Shown here: positions 8,853 to 17,232 of the stretch, one piece after another | Position numbering within the stretch: position 1 is the first letter of the stretch | How the letters are laid out: every line of letters begins with the position of its first letter | Origin: Rurimicrobium sp040387755 | GTDB lineage: Bacteria; Bacteroidota; Bacteroidia; Chitinophagales; Chitinophagaceae | Direction of reading: 5' to 3' | DNA length: 64,000 nucleotides | Assembly (NCBI GenBank): GCA_040387755.1 | Contig: JAZKDB010000002.1 | Span: forward strand, 682,001-746,000 | Position numbers and translations under genes: made by a program | The notes under the pieces: generated by a model | Seen by the model: only the letters and a program-made list of their open reading frames with translations | The model's database searches: none | What the model was told of the DNA's origin: nothing

Positions 8853-10256
8853 TTATAAGGACATATTAAATTCAAGAAAAACGCTGAGCAACAAATATAC
8901 TGTCAGCAACAATGCGGTGATGAGATAAGGCACAAAACCCAGAAAAGAAATTTCCAGCCTGAAATCCGGCTTGTTTTTATATAAAAAACGATGAGTGAGC
9001 AGGGGCAAAAGAAACACCGAAGTCAACAGTTCTATCAGCAGCAAAGAAAGAGCAAAACCGGTGATAGACTGCTGCGAAACAATCAAAGCTGTAATAATAA
9101 AAAGCGATTTCAACAGCATCACTACCAGGCTCTGAGAAAAAGCATTGACCCCTTTTAGTAAAAAAGAATAGCTCAATCCATACAGATTAAATACAGCACT
9201 GATGAGCATCAGCAGCATAAACATTTCGTTGTAGACAATTTCGCCTTTGGTCCACAAGGCAAAAACAGGCATATATAAAGGCAGACAAAGCAATATCCCC
9301 AGACAGAGTACAGCACCAATCCTCAGGCGGATAAAACGCAGCAACTTTTCCAATGCCAGCGAATTGCCCAAAGAAAAATGCTTCTGCATTTCGGGCGTAT
9401 AGGTATTGAGCAAAAGGTTTTGCGCCAGCAAAGGAGTATTGACGATGGTGCGTACTGTAGCAAACAAGGCAATGGCCGCCTTATCAAAACGGAAGAAAGA
9501 CAACAGCAAAACTAATCCGTCGCTGCTTAGTTTTTCAAAGAAATTGCTGGCATACAGTTGTGTGGCTTTGGCAAAATCGCGGGCTCCTGCTTGTATACTT
9601 TGCCCCGAAAAAATACCCTTCAAAGGATATTTGACCGACAAATGAATCAGGTACAGCAGCGCCACCAAAAGTATAATACTGCTATCTGCATAGACAGCAA
9701 CAGAAAAATCTGCTCCGCCACTGAGCAACAGACCCAACAGCAGGATTTCAAAAATAACGAGTACAACTTCCAATACCATATTGTGCCATATCAGCCCACG
9801 TGCTTCTTTGGCTCCGGCATACATACGTTGCACATTCTGCAGCGATGCGGCTACTATATAGCTGATGAGGCAAAAGGGCAAAAAGGCAAAAAGCTCATTG
9901 CCTGTATCAAAAACAAAAGAGGAAAGCGAAGGGAAAAGACCAAAGGCTAAGGCAATCAGCAAACAAAGCCCTCCCGAAAAAGCAAGCAAAAAGGAAATAC
10001 CCGAAGCCAATACTTTGGCAGCAGCAGGCTCGTCCAAATGAAATAAAAGATTATATCTGTTGACCACATAGCGCACAAAACCATCGGACAAAAACAGGAT
10101 AATGGCCCGGGCCGAAAGGATAATGGCCCAGAAACAAAACAATTCCTGCCCCCAGTGCATCAGCATCAGCGGAGTAAGCAGAATGGTTTTGGCAAAGGAG
10201 GAAACGAAAAAAGCAATCGTCCAGACGGTGCCTGATTTTATTGTTTTGTCGGACAA
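8853..10256 (-). CDS. Polysaccharide flippase (MOP/Wzx superfamily)
   Basis: 467 residues that are almost wholly hydrophobic, with about 12-14 membrane segments beginning GTVWTIAFFVSSFAKTILLTPLML. Such a chain with few loops is typical of the multidrug/oligosaccharidyl-lipid/polysaccharide exporter superfamily (Wzx, polysaccharide biosynthesis protein). It would flip lipid-linked sugars across the inner membrane. The divergent neighbours, an aminotransferase of the sugar-nucleotide type and RmlC, support a role in surface polysaccharide. The specific glycan is unknown. Confidence 0.75.
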   Translation of the reverse strand: MSDKTIKSGTVWTIAFFVSSFAKTILLTPLMLMHWGQELFCFWAIILSARAIILFLSDGFVRYVVNRYNLLFHLDEPAAAKVLASGISFLLAFSGGLCLLIALAFGLFPSLSSFVFDTGNELFAFLPFCLISYIVAASLQNVQRMYAGAKEARGLIWHNMVLEVVLVIFEILLLGLLLSGGADFSVAVYADSSIILLVALLYLIHLSVKYPLKGIFSGQSIQAGARDFAKATQLYASNFFEKLSSDGLVLLLSFFRFDKAAIALFATVRTIVNTPLLAQNLLLNTYTPEMQKHFSLGNSLALEKLLRFIRLRIGAVLCLGILLCLPLYMPVFALWTKGEIVYNEMFMLLMLISAVFNLYGLSYSFLLKGVNAFSQSLVVMLLKSLFIITALIVSQQSITGFALSLLLIELLTSVFLLPLLTHRFLYKNKPDFRLEISFLGFVPYLITALLLTVYLLLSVFLEFNMSL

Positions 10257-10278
10257 GGTTAAAAATCTTGAATGCTCA

Positions 10279-10286
10279 CAAACCTA
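10279..10286 (-). promoter_or_regulatory. -7 box of the flippase gene
   Basis: Minus-strand TAGGTTTG matches TAnnTTTG and lies 22 nt upstream of the flippase ATG, divergent from the aminotransferase promoter. No matching TTG was found upstream. Confidence 0.45.
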
Positions 10287-10328
10287 AGAAAAAGGAGTGG
10301 TTTAACGCATAATTTCTGCAAAAGGACG

Positions 10329-10358
10329 TTGATATGTGGGTGCTAACAATTAAGTTTG
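10329..10358 (+). promoter_or_regulatory. Full Bacteroidota promoter of the DegT-RmlC operon
   Basis: TTG at 10329-10331, a 19-nt spacer, then TAAGTTTG at 10351-10358 match the TTG-N(17-23)-TAnnTTTG consensus. The ATG of the aminotransferase lies 19 nt further on. This is one of the best promoter matches in the window. Confidence 0.65.
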
Positions 10359-10377
10359 CACACCGAAAAAGATACTT

Positions 10378-11517
10378 ATGCAAGGAATACAAATGGTGGA
10401 CCTCAAACGCCAATACCAACATATCAAAAGTGAAGTGGATGAAGCAATCCTGAATGTTTTGAGCAGTACGGCCTTTATTAATGGCCCCGAAGTAAAGAGT
10501 TTTGCCACAGAACTGGCAGCCTATCTGGGTGTAAAACATGTGATTCCCTGCGCCAACGGTACCGATGCCTTGCAAATTGCCCTGATGGCCCTTGGTCTTC
10601 AGCCAGGCGACGAAGTCATCACCCCATCCTTTACTTATATCGCTACTGTAGAAGTGGTAGCATTGTTGCGCCTCAAACCTGTATTTGTAGATGTGGATGC
10701 CGATACTTTTACTATGAATATGGATAGTGTGCGCAATGCCATTACCGATAAAACTAAAGCCATTATCCCGGTACACCTTTATGGCCAATGTGTGGATATG
10801 GAACCTTTGCTGGCGCTGGCCAAAGAAAAAAACATCCCTGTTATAGAAGATAATGCCCAGGCAATCGGAGGCACTTACACCTTTGCCGACGGCAGCAAAA
10901 AGAAAACCGGAGCCATGGGTACAGTAGGCTGTACTTCCTTTTTCCCGTCCAAAAATCTGGGATGCTATGGCGATGGCGGTGCCATGTTTACCAATGATGA
11001 TGCCCTTGCTGAAAAACTGGCCATGATAGCCAACCACGGACAAAAAGTGCGTTATTACCACGAGATGGTGGGCTGCAACAGCCGACTGGATAGCATACAG
11101 GCAGCAGTGCTCCGTATCAAATTGCGCAAGCTGGACGAATATTGCGATGCCCGCCGTGCCGCCGCCGATTATTACGACAATGCCTTTAAGAACAACCCCA
11201 ATATTGTTACCCCTTTCAGAGCAGCTTATGGAGTGCATGTGTTTCACCAATATACTTTGCAACTCAAAAATGTAAACCGCGATACGGTACAGGAGCTATT
11301 GGCAGAGAAAGGTATTCCTTCTATGATTTACTACCCTGTATCCAGCCACAAGCAAAAGATGCTGGCCGATTTTGGTGGTGCAGCATACGAATTGCCGGTT
11401 ACTGACTTCCTCAATGGCTGTGTGATTTCTTTACCCATCCATACCGAACTGAGCAATGAAGAATTGCAGTATATCTCGGATAATGTCAACCAAATTATTG
11501 ATCAATTAAGCAAATAA
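10378..11517 (+). CDS. DegT/DnrJ/EryC1 family aminotransferase
   Basis: 379 residues. The PLP-binding landmarks are present: ANGTDALQIAL near the N-terminus, EDNAQAIGG with the Asp that contacts the pyridine nitrogen, and FPSKNLGCYGDGGA with the Schiff-base Lys192. This family transfers an amino group to keto-sugar nucleotides (WecE/DesV/ArnB type), making amino sugars for surface glycans. Cytoplasmic. The stop codon abuts the ATG of rfbC (taaatg), so the two form an operon behind a strong promoter. The sugar substrate cannot be told; a dTDP-linked keto-sugar is inferred from the neighbour. Confidence 0.88.
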   Translation: MQGIQMVDLKRQYQHIKSEVDEAILNVLSSTAFINGPEVKSFATELAAYLGVKHVIPCANGTDALQIALMALGLQPGDEVITPSFTYIATVEVVALLRLKPVFVDVDADTFTMNMDSVRNAITDKTKAIIPVHLYGQCVDMEPLLALAKEKNIPVIEDNAQAIGGTYTFADGSKKKTGAMGTVGCTSFFPSKNLGCYGDGGAMFTNDDALAEKLAMIANHGQKVRYYHEMVGCNSRLDSIQAAVLRIKLRKLDEYCDARRAAADYYDNAFKNNPNIVTPFRAAYGVHVFHQYTLQLKNVNRDTVQELLAEKGIPSMIYYPVSSHKQKMLADFGGAAYELPVTDFLNGCVISLPIHTELSNEELQYISDNVNQIIDQLSK

Positions 11518-12069
11518 ATGAACGTCATCACTACCCCTTTCGAAGGATTATTGATTCTGGAGCCCCGCGTCTTTGGCGACGACCGAGGTTATTTTTTTGA
11601 GAGTTTTAATGAACAGGTTTTTGTAAAAGAAACCGGCTTTGCACATAAGTTTGTGCAGGACAATCAGGCCCGTTCTGTCAAAAATGTATTGCGCGGATTG
11701 CATTACCAAAACGAACCTGTGGCTCAGTCAAAACTCATCCGTTGCCTGCAGGGCAGCATCTGGGATGTAGTGGTAGACCTACGCAGCGACAGCAAAACAT
11801 ACCGCCAATGGTATGGTATAGAGCTGAGCGACGAGAACAAACTTCAATTCCTGATACCCCGTGGTTTTGCGCATGGCTATTCGGTATTGAGTGATACTGC
11901 CGAAGTGTTTTATAAATGCGATAATTTTTACAGCAAAGAAAATGAAGGTGGCGTATTCTATAACGACCCCACAATCAATATCGATTGGAAAATCAACCTC
12001 GACGAGGCCATCATCTCGGACAAAGACAAGGTACAACCCATGCTGGCCGACTGTAACAGCCGATTTTAA
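11518..12069 (+). CDS. rfbC: dTDP-4-dehydrorhamnose 3,5-epimerase
   Basis: 183 residues, the usual RmlC length. Conserved blocks include GDDRGYFFESFN, the catalytic LRGLHYQ (His62), QGSIWDVVVDLR and IPRGFAHGYSVLSD. RmlC epimerises C3 and C5 of dTDP-4-keto-6-deoxyglucose on the way to dTDP-L-rhamnose. With the DegT aminotransferase next to it, the product may instead feed an amino-deoxy-sugar (quinovosamine/fucosamine-like) branch. rmlA, rmlB and rmlD are not in the window. A terminator follows 25 nt after the stop. Confidence 0.9.
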   Translation: MNVITTPFEGLLILEPRVFGDDRGYFFESFNEQVFVKETGFAHKFVQDNQARSVKNVLRGLHYQNEPVAQSKLIRCLQGSIWDVVVDLRSDSKTYRQWYGIELSDENKLQFLIPRGFAHGYSVLSDTAEVFYKCDNFYSKENEGGVFYNDPTINIDWKINLDEAIISDKDKVQPMLADCNSRF

Positions 12070-12094
12070 AGACAATCAGTACAATAAATTCAAT

Positions 12095-12130
12095 AAAAAA
12101 GCACAAAGCCATAATGGTTTTGTGCTTTTT
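12095..12130 (+). terminator. Intrinsic terminator after rfbC
   Basis: AAAAAAGCACAAA pairs with TTTTGTGCTTTTT around a short CCATAATGG loop. The A-run/T-run pair makes it work in both directions, but only the upstream operon needs it. Confidence 0.85.
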
Positions 12131-12229
12131 GCGTTTTAGCCTTCAGAAAGGGCTCCTCTACAAAGCATAAAATTGATTAGTATTGTAGCTACCTATTGAA
12201 AACACTTCAGCCTATAAAACCATCACAGC

Positions 12230-12919
12230 ATGAAAAAGTCTGCCTTATTTGCACTGTTATTTTTGCTCGTCGGCTACGAAAGCTTAGCCAGCGATACCGC
12301 ATCGGTAATCAAGCCGCGGAAATTCCGATATGGCCTATTTACCAGTCTGGACAAAGAATATGTCCACTCAGAATTTATAACATCTAATTCGCCCCATGAC
12401 AAAACCTCGCCCAGTCAGGGTACAAGTCTGGGTCTTTCTTTCAGGTATCGTTTTTCTAAGACATTCAGTCTGTATGGCGGACTGGCCGCATCGGTCTACA
12501 CTCAGGAATATATATATCAGGGATTGAATCCAAGTCCCCAGATTGTTACATCCTGGGGTAGAGACCGGAGATTCAGCTATCAGATACCGGTATACCTGCA
12601 GGTCAATGTGTATAAGGAAAGATTTTTTGCTTCGGCAGGTTTTGAGCTGTATGAAGTGCTGCGCAATACCCATGAATTTCATTATAAGGTAATGGCTCAG
12701 GGGGCAGAAAAAACGACAAAAGAAAGTTCGAACTATGGCCTGTTGGAATCGCAGTTGATACTGGGTGCAGGCTGGAATTTTAAAGCCTTCAATCACAACG
12801 ATTTTACACTGGAACTGCTCACCAAAACCTATTTCCTCAACAACTATGCTTCAAGTCCGGGCTTTAATTATATCCTGAGCCCCAGCCTAAAGCTCAACTG
12901 GTATTTCAAAAGGAAATAA
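12230..12919 (+). CDS. Outer-membrane beta-barrel protein (porin-like)
   Basis: 229 residues with a signal peptide (MKKSALFALLFLLVGYESLAS). The mature part alternates hydrophobic and polar residues in strands such as TSLGLSFRYRFSKTFSLYGGLAASVY and ends in SPSLKLNWYFKRK. This fits the small 8-stranded barrels common in Bacteroidota (PF13568-like). No sorting domain. Alone between the rfbC terminator and the 21-nt repeat tract; function unknown. Confidence 0.6.
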   Translation: MKKSALFALLFLLVGYESLASDTASVIKPRKFRYGLFTSLDKEYVHSEFITSNSPHDKTSPSQGTSLGLSFRYRFSKTFSLYGGLAASVYTQEYIYQGLNPSPQIVTSWGRDRRFSYQIPVYLQVNVYKERFFASAGFELYEVLRNTHEFHYKVMAQGAEKTTKESSNYGLLESQLILGAGWNFKAFNHNDFTLELLTKTYFLNNYASSPGFNYILSPSLKLNWYFKRK

Positions 12920-12981
12920 GTAGTTTTTAGCGGCTCCATTATCCATTCATTCTGCCCTTAAAATCAATTATGGAGGCGATT

Positions 12982-13149
12982 TTATCTATAAAAATGCCGA
13001 ATTTATATATCAAAACACCGAGTTTATATATAAAGATGCCGAGTTTATCTATAAAGACACCGAATTTATATATAAAGACGCCGAGTTTATACATAAAGAC
13101 ACCGAGTTTATCTATAAAGATGCCGAGTTTATCTATAAAAACACCACCA
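12982..13149 (+). repeat. 21-nt tandem repeat tract A, 8 units
   Basis: Eight consecutive 21-nt units without a single insertion or deletion, of the form TTTAT(C/A)TATAAAGA followed by (T/C)(G/A)CCGA(G/A). Both strands are open through it and would read as heptapeptides (KTPSLYI forward, GVFIDKL reverse), but no start context or promoter supports a gene. It lies in the 555-nt gap 12920-13474, the rest of which holds only AT-rich sequence and the methyltransferase promoter box. Confidence 0.9.
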
Positions 13150-13438
13150 TTTTTTATGCTTCTTTGGGGCTGAATGGGTCTATTCAATAATTTTTTTGGG
13201 GATAAGTTCAAAAGGAATAGTGGGTAAACAAATAAACAATAGTCAATATACTATATGCTTTGGGCACCTTTGGCACAAACATTCATTTCCTTGGTTAAAA
13301 CGTACCATTTAAAGATATGATGTAGAAATAAGTCTTAATACATCCAGGATGTAGCGGCAACACTCTAAACATACATCAACAGTAATTAAGATAAATAAGG
13401 GCAACTTCTTAATCATTACAACACAAGCATCAATTTAG

Positions 13439-13446
13439 TATCTTTG
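13439..13446 (+). promoter_or_regulatory. -7 box of the restriction-modification operon
   Basis: TATCTTTG matches TAnnTTTG and ends 28 nt before the methyltransferase ATG. No clear TTG element upstream. Confidence 0.45.
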
Positions 13447-13474
13447 ACCAACGACAAAACAGAACCAAATTCGA

Positions 13475-14761
13475 ATGACAAAGCAACCAAAAGCAATAAG
13501 TCTTTTCGCAGGTGCAGGAGGTTGTTCTCTAGGATTCAAGCAAGCTGGGTATAACATCATTTATGCTACTGATTATGACAAGGCTGCGATTGAAACGTAT
13601 AAAGCAAATTTCCCCGAAACAAAGGCAGAATGTAAGGACATTAATAATATTAACTTTTCCGATTTATTAGCAGATTTACAAATCAAACAGGGAGAACTTG
13701 ACATTTTAATTGGCGGACCACCTTGCCAAGGGTTCAGTACAGCAGGACCAAGATTTTGGGACGATCCTAGAAATCACTTATTGAAACAATATGTTAGGGC
13801 GTTGGAAATTATCCAACCGAAATGGTTTCTAATGGAAAATGTAGAAGGACTTTTAACTTCTAACAATGGTGAATATGTTAGCGAAACAGTAAAGGCTTTT
13901 ATAAAACTGGGCTATTCTATCCGATTGGAAAAAGTTTATTCACACGAATATGCCATTCCTCAAAGAAGAAAAAGGGTAATAATTATTGGCAACCGCATAG
14001 GAATTGACTTTTCATTTCCTGAGCCAACAACATATTCTCACGGAAGAATTTTCAGGAAGTCCGAAATAACTATTGAACACGCTTTGATAGGACTTCCAAA
14101 AGCATCAATTGAGAATATCTCTTTAAAGTATCAAAATAATTTTTCAGATAATTGGGCTAGCAATTTAAGGAGCAAAAATAATTTTGTAACCGAACACTTT
14201 ATACAAAAACTTGACGAGACTCAATTTGAACGAATATCAAAATTAAAGCAAGGGCAAACAATGAAAGATTTGCCAGAACATTTGCAACATCCTTCATTTA
14301 AAAAAAGATCGACTAGGCGAGTTATGGATGGAACTCCTTCAGAAAAAAGAGGCGGTGCTCCTTCTGGACTTAAAAGATTGAGATTAGATGAACCAAGTCT
14401 TACAATCACAGGAGCAGCAGTGAGGGAATTTGTTCATCCATTGGAAAACCGTTGTCTTACAATCCGTGAATGTGCAAGAATCCAAACATTTCCTGATGAT
14501 TTTATCTTTTGTGGACGTAATGGAGATAAAATGCAACAAATAGGAAACGCAATACCTCCACTTCTAGCAAAAACTTTTGCAAAGCATATTAGAGGTATGG
14601 GCTTTTTAAACCAGCATTCTGAAAAGGAAGGTTCATTGATTGGTTTTGTTCTAACAAAATCAGAAGGGCTAAGCCCAGCACTTCAAAAAACCGAGAAAAT
14701 TCTTTCAAAACTAAAAGCTGTTCATTTACATCAACTATCCATATTCGAAAATGCCTATTAA
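13475..14761 (+). CDS. DNA cytosine-5 methyltransferase (type II R-M)
   Basis: 428 residues with the ordered motifs of C5 methyltransferases: SLFAGAGGCSLGFKQAG (motif I, AdoMet), GGPPCQGFSTAG with catalytic Cys84 (motif IV), MENVEG (motif VI), QRRKRVIIIG (motif VIII), and the paired RECARIQTFPDDF and QQIGNAIPPLLA at the end (IX-X). The target-recognition region lies between about residues 190 and 310. It methylates the host site against the endonuclease encoded next. The last 11 nt overlap the endonuclease start. The AT-rich composition and repeat-rich flanks suggest acquisition by transfer. Confidence 0.93.
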   Translation: MTKQPKAISLFAGAGGCSLGFKQAGYNIIYATDYDKAAIETYKANFPETKAECKDINNINFSDLLADLQIKQGELDILIGGPPCQGFSTAGPRFWDDPRNHLLKQYVRALEIIQPKWFLMENVEGLLTSNNGEYVSETVKAFIKLGYSIRLEKVYSHEYAIPQRRKRVIIIGNRIGIDFSFPEPTTYSHGRIFRKSEITIEHALIGLPKASIENISLKYQNNFSDNWASNLRSKNNFVTEHFIQKLDETQFERISKLKQGQTMKDLPEHLQHPSFKKRSTRRVMDGTPSEKRGGAPSGLKRLRLDEPSLTITGAAVREFVHPLENRCLTIRECARIQTFPDDFIFCGRNGDKMQQIGNAIPPLLAKTFAKHIRGMGFLNQHSEKEGSLIGFVLTKSEGLSPALQKTEKILSKLKAVHLHQLSIFENAY

Positions 14762-15803
14762 TTCAACAGTTAAAAATCTTTTCAGCAAGTCTCGTTTATT
14801 AGAAACAGGCTACCCAACTGTTACACTTGGTGAATCAGAATTGTATTCTATTTTTCTGCTAATATGTAGTGACCTTAAATGGAACATTACTAAAATTGGG
14901 CTTAAAAAGTCAACAAATCCTTTGCCACATAATAACTATTATGAAATTCCTCTTGACTGGTTTTCATCTCATAAGAAAACACCCACTATTCAAGAATTGC
15001 AAGAAACCCTTGGAAAAGGAATTGATATTGACAGCGACTTTGGCTTGTATTTTCTAAATCTTTGTTCTCTTCACAAACGAAGATTAAAGTTTCAGAAAAT
15101 TCTTCACTATCAACCAAAGCCAACAATGGACCAGGTTGGGCCAAGAGGGCTTTTAGAATATGGAATTTGCAATAATGATTTGCTAAACAACTGGCTCATT
15201 TGGAGGAAATGGATTTTTGATATTGACAATCGTTCAGGACAAGAAACAGGTTATTTGTTTGAACCAATTTTGGCAAGTTGTTTAGGTGGTGAGGCTGTAG
15301 GCTCAACAAATTCGCCTGTTAAAAGAATTGATGAGAATGGAAAACCAAAAGCAACTGGTAGGCAAATTGACTGTTATATTGGTGCTGAAAATGTTGCTTA
15401 CGAATTTAAACTCCGTGTTACAATTGCTGCAAGTGGGCAAGGTAGATTTGGAGAAGAGCTTTCGTTTTCTAAGGAGTGCAGAGCAGCAGGGATAACTCCA
15501 ATTTTAATTGTTCTTGATCCAACCTCTTCAAGTCGCTTAATTGAACTTACAAAAGCCTTCAAATCCTTTAAGGGTGAAGTTTATATTGGCGAAGAAGCAT
15601 GGAAACACCTTGAAGAAAAAGCAGGGAAAATAATGTCACATTTTATTGACAACTATATTAAACCGCCTCTAAAAACAATCAATGATTTTGACACTTCAAA
15701 ACTAAGTTCCATAAAATTAACGTGGGAAAACGATAATATTATTATTCAAGGAGACACTAAAAGGTATAGTATTGAAAGAGCCAAAGAACTCCCGGACAAA
15801 TAA
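14751..15803 (+). CDS. Type II restriction endonuclease, possibly ApaLI-like
   Basis: 350 residues. It overlaps the methyltransferase by 11 nt in another frame, which identifies it as the partner endonuclease. A PD-(D/E)xK-type site can be seen as RQIDCYIG followed by AYEFKLRVT, and downstream is GQGRFGEELSFSKECRAAGI. This stretch reminds me of the ApaLI family (GTGCAC), but that is recollection, not a search. No separate control protein is visible, so expression timing must come from overlap or promoter strength. The specificity would be shared with the methyltransferase. Confidence 0.75.
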   Translation: MPINSTVKNLFSKSRLLETGYPTVTLGESELYSIFLLICSDLKWNITKIGLKKSTNPLPHNNYYEIPLDWFSSHKKTPTIQELQETLGKGIDIDSDFGLYFLNLCSLHKRRLKFQKILHYQPKPTMDQVGPRGLLEYGICNNDLLNNWLIWRKWIFDIDNRSGQETGYLFEPILASCLGGEAVGSTNSPVKRIDENGKPKATGRQIDCYIGAENVAYEFKLRVTIAASGQGRFGEELSFSKECRAAGITPILIVLDPTSSSRLIELTKAFKSFKGEVYIGEEAWKHLEEKAGKIMSHFIDNYIKPPLKTINDFDTSKLSSIKLTWENDNIIIQGDTKRYSIERAKELPDK

Positions 15804-15979
15804 ATCCTAGCTCTCCTTAGTCTTACTTAGCTCATAGCTCTCCAATTCCGCCCTTGTTGGTGTTGAGGCAAAAGCTGTGTGGGCAATCCACCAACAAGCA
15901 AGCAATACTTGTTGGTACTCTTAGCTAATGCTCTGCTGCAAAGCAACAAGGGCGAAATCATCATTATAGATCATAATAA
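15804..15979 (+). repeat. Nested fold-back repeat element
   Basis: An outer inverted pair CGCCCTTGTTG (15849-15859) and CAACAAGGGCG (15944-15954) encloses an inner 9-bp hairpin ACCAACAAG/CTTGTTGGT (15890-15898 and 15908-15916). Copies of CTAGCTCTCC precede it. The left arm recurs at 16356-16380. No gene is visible here. Confidence 0.7.
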
Positions 15980-16327
15980 ATGACACAGGACTTTGGATTT
16001 TTCAAAACAAAAATGCCTTCCAGCAGAAAAGCGGATATTTACTTAGGTTGTTTGGATTGCTCCGTTTTTATTGATTTCAACATAACGAGTGGCGGACAGA
16101 TTTCTTTATGTAGAATTTCGTTTGACGGTTATGGTTGTTGCAACCTCACAGAATCAAAGAAATTATTGAATTTTGAATTATCAGAGAAGTTCATTGAAGA
16201 AGTTAATAAGGAAAAGATAGACCAGGAAAAATTGACTCCAATAGTAAAAGCAATAATTAAACTCAATCAAGAGCACATTTGGACAGATGCATTGGAGAAA
16301 TATAATTTAATAGACAAGCAAGAATAA
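15980..16327 (+). CDS. Hypothetical small protein
   Basis: 115 residues, not recognised. Two Cys pairs (LGCLDCSVF and YGCCNL) lie in the N-terminal half and the C-terminal half is helical and charged (KFIEEVNKEKIDQEKLTPIVKAI). No signal peptide or membrane segment. It sits alone between two copies of the fold-back repeat family, a position like that of a mobile cassette gene. The ATG at 15980 is the only reasonable start. Confidence 0.55.
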   Translation: MTQDFGFFKTKMPSSRKADIYLGCLDCSVFIDFNITSGGQISLCRISFDGYGCCNLTESKKLLNFELSEKFIEEVNKEKIDQEKLTPIVKAIIKLNQEHIWTDALEKYNLIDKQE

Positions 16328-16355
16328 AAAACATCGTCGGTTGTACAAACAGGCC

Positions 16356-16475
16356 ATTTCGCCCTTGTTGGTGTTGAGGCCCCTAGCTCTGCATAGTCTT
16401 ATGCGGCTCTCCAATTTTTTAAATTGGAGCCATGCTAAAAGCCGTTGTGGATGCTCTGTTTTACAAACTACAGAG
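16356..16475 (+). repeat. Second copy of the fold-back/GCTCTCC repeat family
   Basis: 16356-16380 repeats the left arm of the previous element (ATTTCGCCCTTGTTGG then TGTTGAGGC). It is followed by a perfect hairpin CTCCAATTT-TTT-AAATTGGAG at 16409-16429 and the tail GCCATGCTAAAAGC, which recurs near 17010. The rest of 16328-16587 holds no gene. Confidence 0.7.
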
Positions 16476-16587
16476 AGCAGCGAAAGTTTTGCGGCTTCGA
16501 TTCCGCACTGCGCAAGCCCCCAAACGTTATGCGCAACCTTATGGCGACCATTGAAATTACTTTAACATAAACAAATAACAAATTAGT

Positions 16588-16854
16588 ATGACAAACGAAT
16601 TTAAAAATTGCCAATCTTGTGGAATGCCTTTAAAACGAGACCCAAAAGGGGGAGGAACAAATGCTGATGGAAGTATCAGCAAAATGTATTGTTCTTACTG
16701 CTATGAAAAAGGTGAATTCACTTATAAAGGAAATGATGTAAAAGAATTTCAGGAATTGAACAAACAAAAAATGATGGAAGGCGGACACTCAAAATTCTTC
16801 GCTTGGTTATTTACAAGAGGAATGAAGCGATTAGGAAGATGGAAAAACAAATAG
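16588..16854 (+). CDS. Putative zinc-ribbon domain protein
   Basis: 88 residues. CQSCGMPLKRD at the N-terminus and MYCSYCYEKGEF about 25 residues later give a CxxC...CxxC zinc site. This matches the small putative zinc-ribbon family (PF12674-like) in which GG..NADGS..YC..CY is conserved. The C-terminus is basic (TRGMKRLGRWKNK). Cytoplasmic, function unknown. It is another lone gene flanked by the local repeats. Confidence 0.75.
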   Translation: MTNEFKNCQSCGMPLKRDPKGGGTNADGSISKMYCSYCYEKGEFTYKGNDVKEFQELNKQKMMEGGHSKFFAWLFTRGMKRLGRWKNK

Positions 16855-17232
16855 CATTTTTTCACATCAGACAATAACTAAATAATGATACAGTTCATTG
16901 CTTCTAATAAACTTCTCTGCGTACTTCAAACAGTTGCGCTTCGGTCGAACAGCAAGGCTGCCATAGCTCTCCAAAGTCTACGCGGCTCTCCAAAGTTTGT
17001 AAATATGAGCCATGCTAAAAGCATTTAATGGTCAGTATCAGGATTTTCAGGATTCAAAGACAAACAGGATTTTCATTCAATTATAACCTTCACCTAGCTC
17101 TCCAATTTTGCATATTTTGCATATTGGAACAATATTAAAAGCTGGATGCTCTGTAGTTAAAAACTTTGTAGAGCCGCAGTATTTGAGCAGCCAGCAATAG
17201 TCAACTATAAAACAAAAAAACGATAACAGAAA
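16855..17232 (+). repeat. Intergenic repeats, third and fourth GCTCTCC copies
   Basis: TAGCTCTCCAAAG at 16964 and GGCTCTCCAAAG at 16984 with GAGCCATGCTAAAAGC, and a further copy TAGCTCTCCAATTTTG at 17095-17153 ending GGATGCTCTG. Between them 17041-17078 holds CAGGATTTTCAGGATT-type sequence of a kind often scattered between Bacteroidota genes. No coding region is visible in these 378 nt. Confidence 0.6.

Noticed and set aside
10276..11262. Long minus-strand frame (328 codons) opposite the aminotransferase
   Set aside because: It mirrors the well-supported DegT gene, is rich in His, Cys and Tyr, and has no recognisable motif.
12961..13149. 21-nt tract A as a CRISPR array
   Set aside because: Units are contiguous with no unique spacers, and no cas genes are near.
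12939..13211. Open frames on both strands through 21-nt tract A
   Set aside because: A 21-nt repeat without stops in one unit is open in every copy; no promoter or proper start supports a gene.
16341..16565. Open frame of 74 codons between small genes
   Set aside because: It consists of the intergenic fold-back repeat and has low-complexity, Cys/Ser-rich translation.
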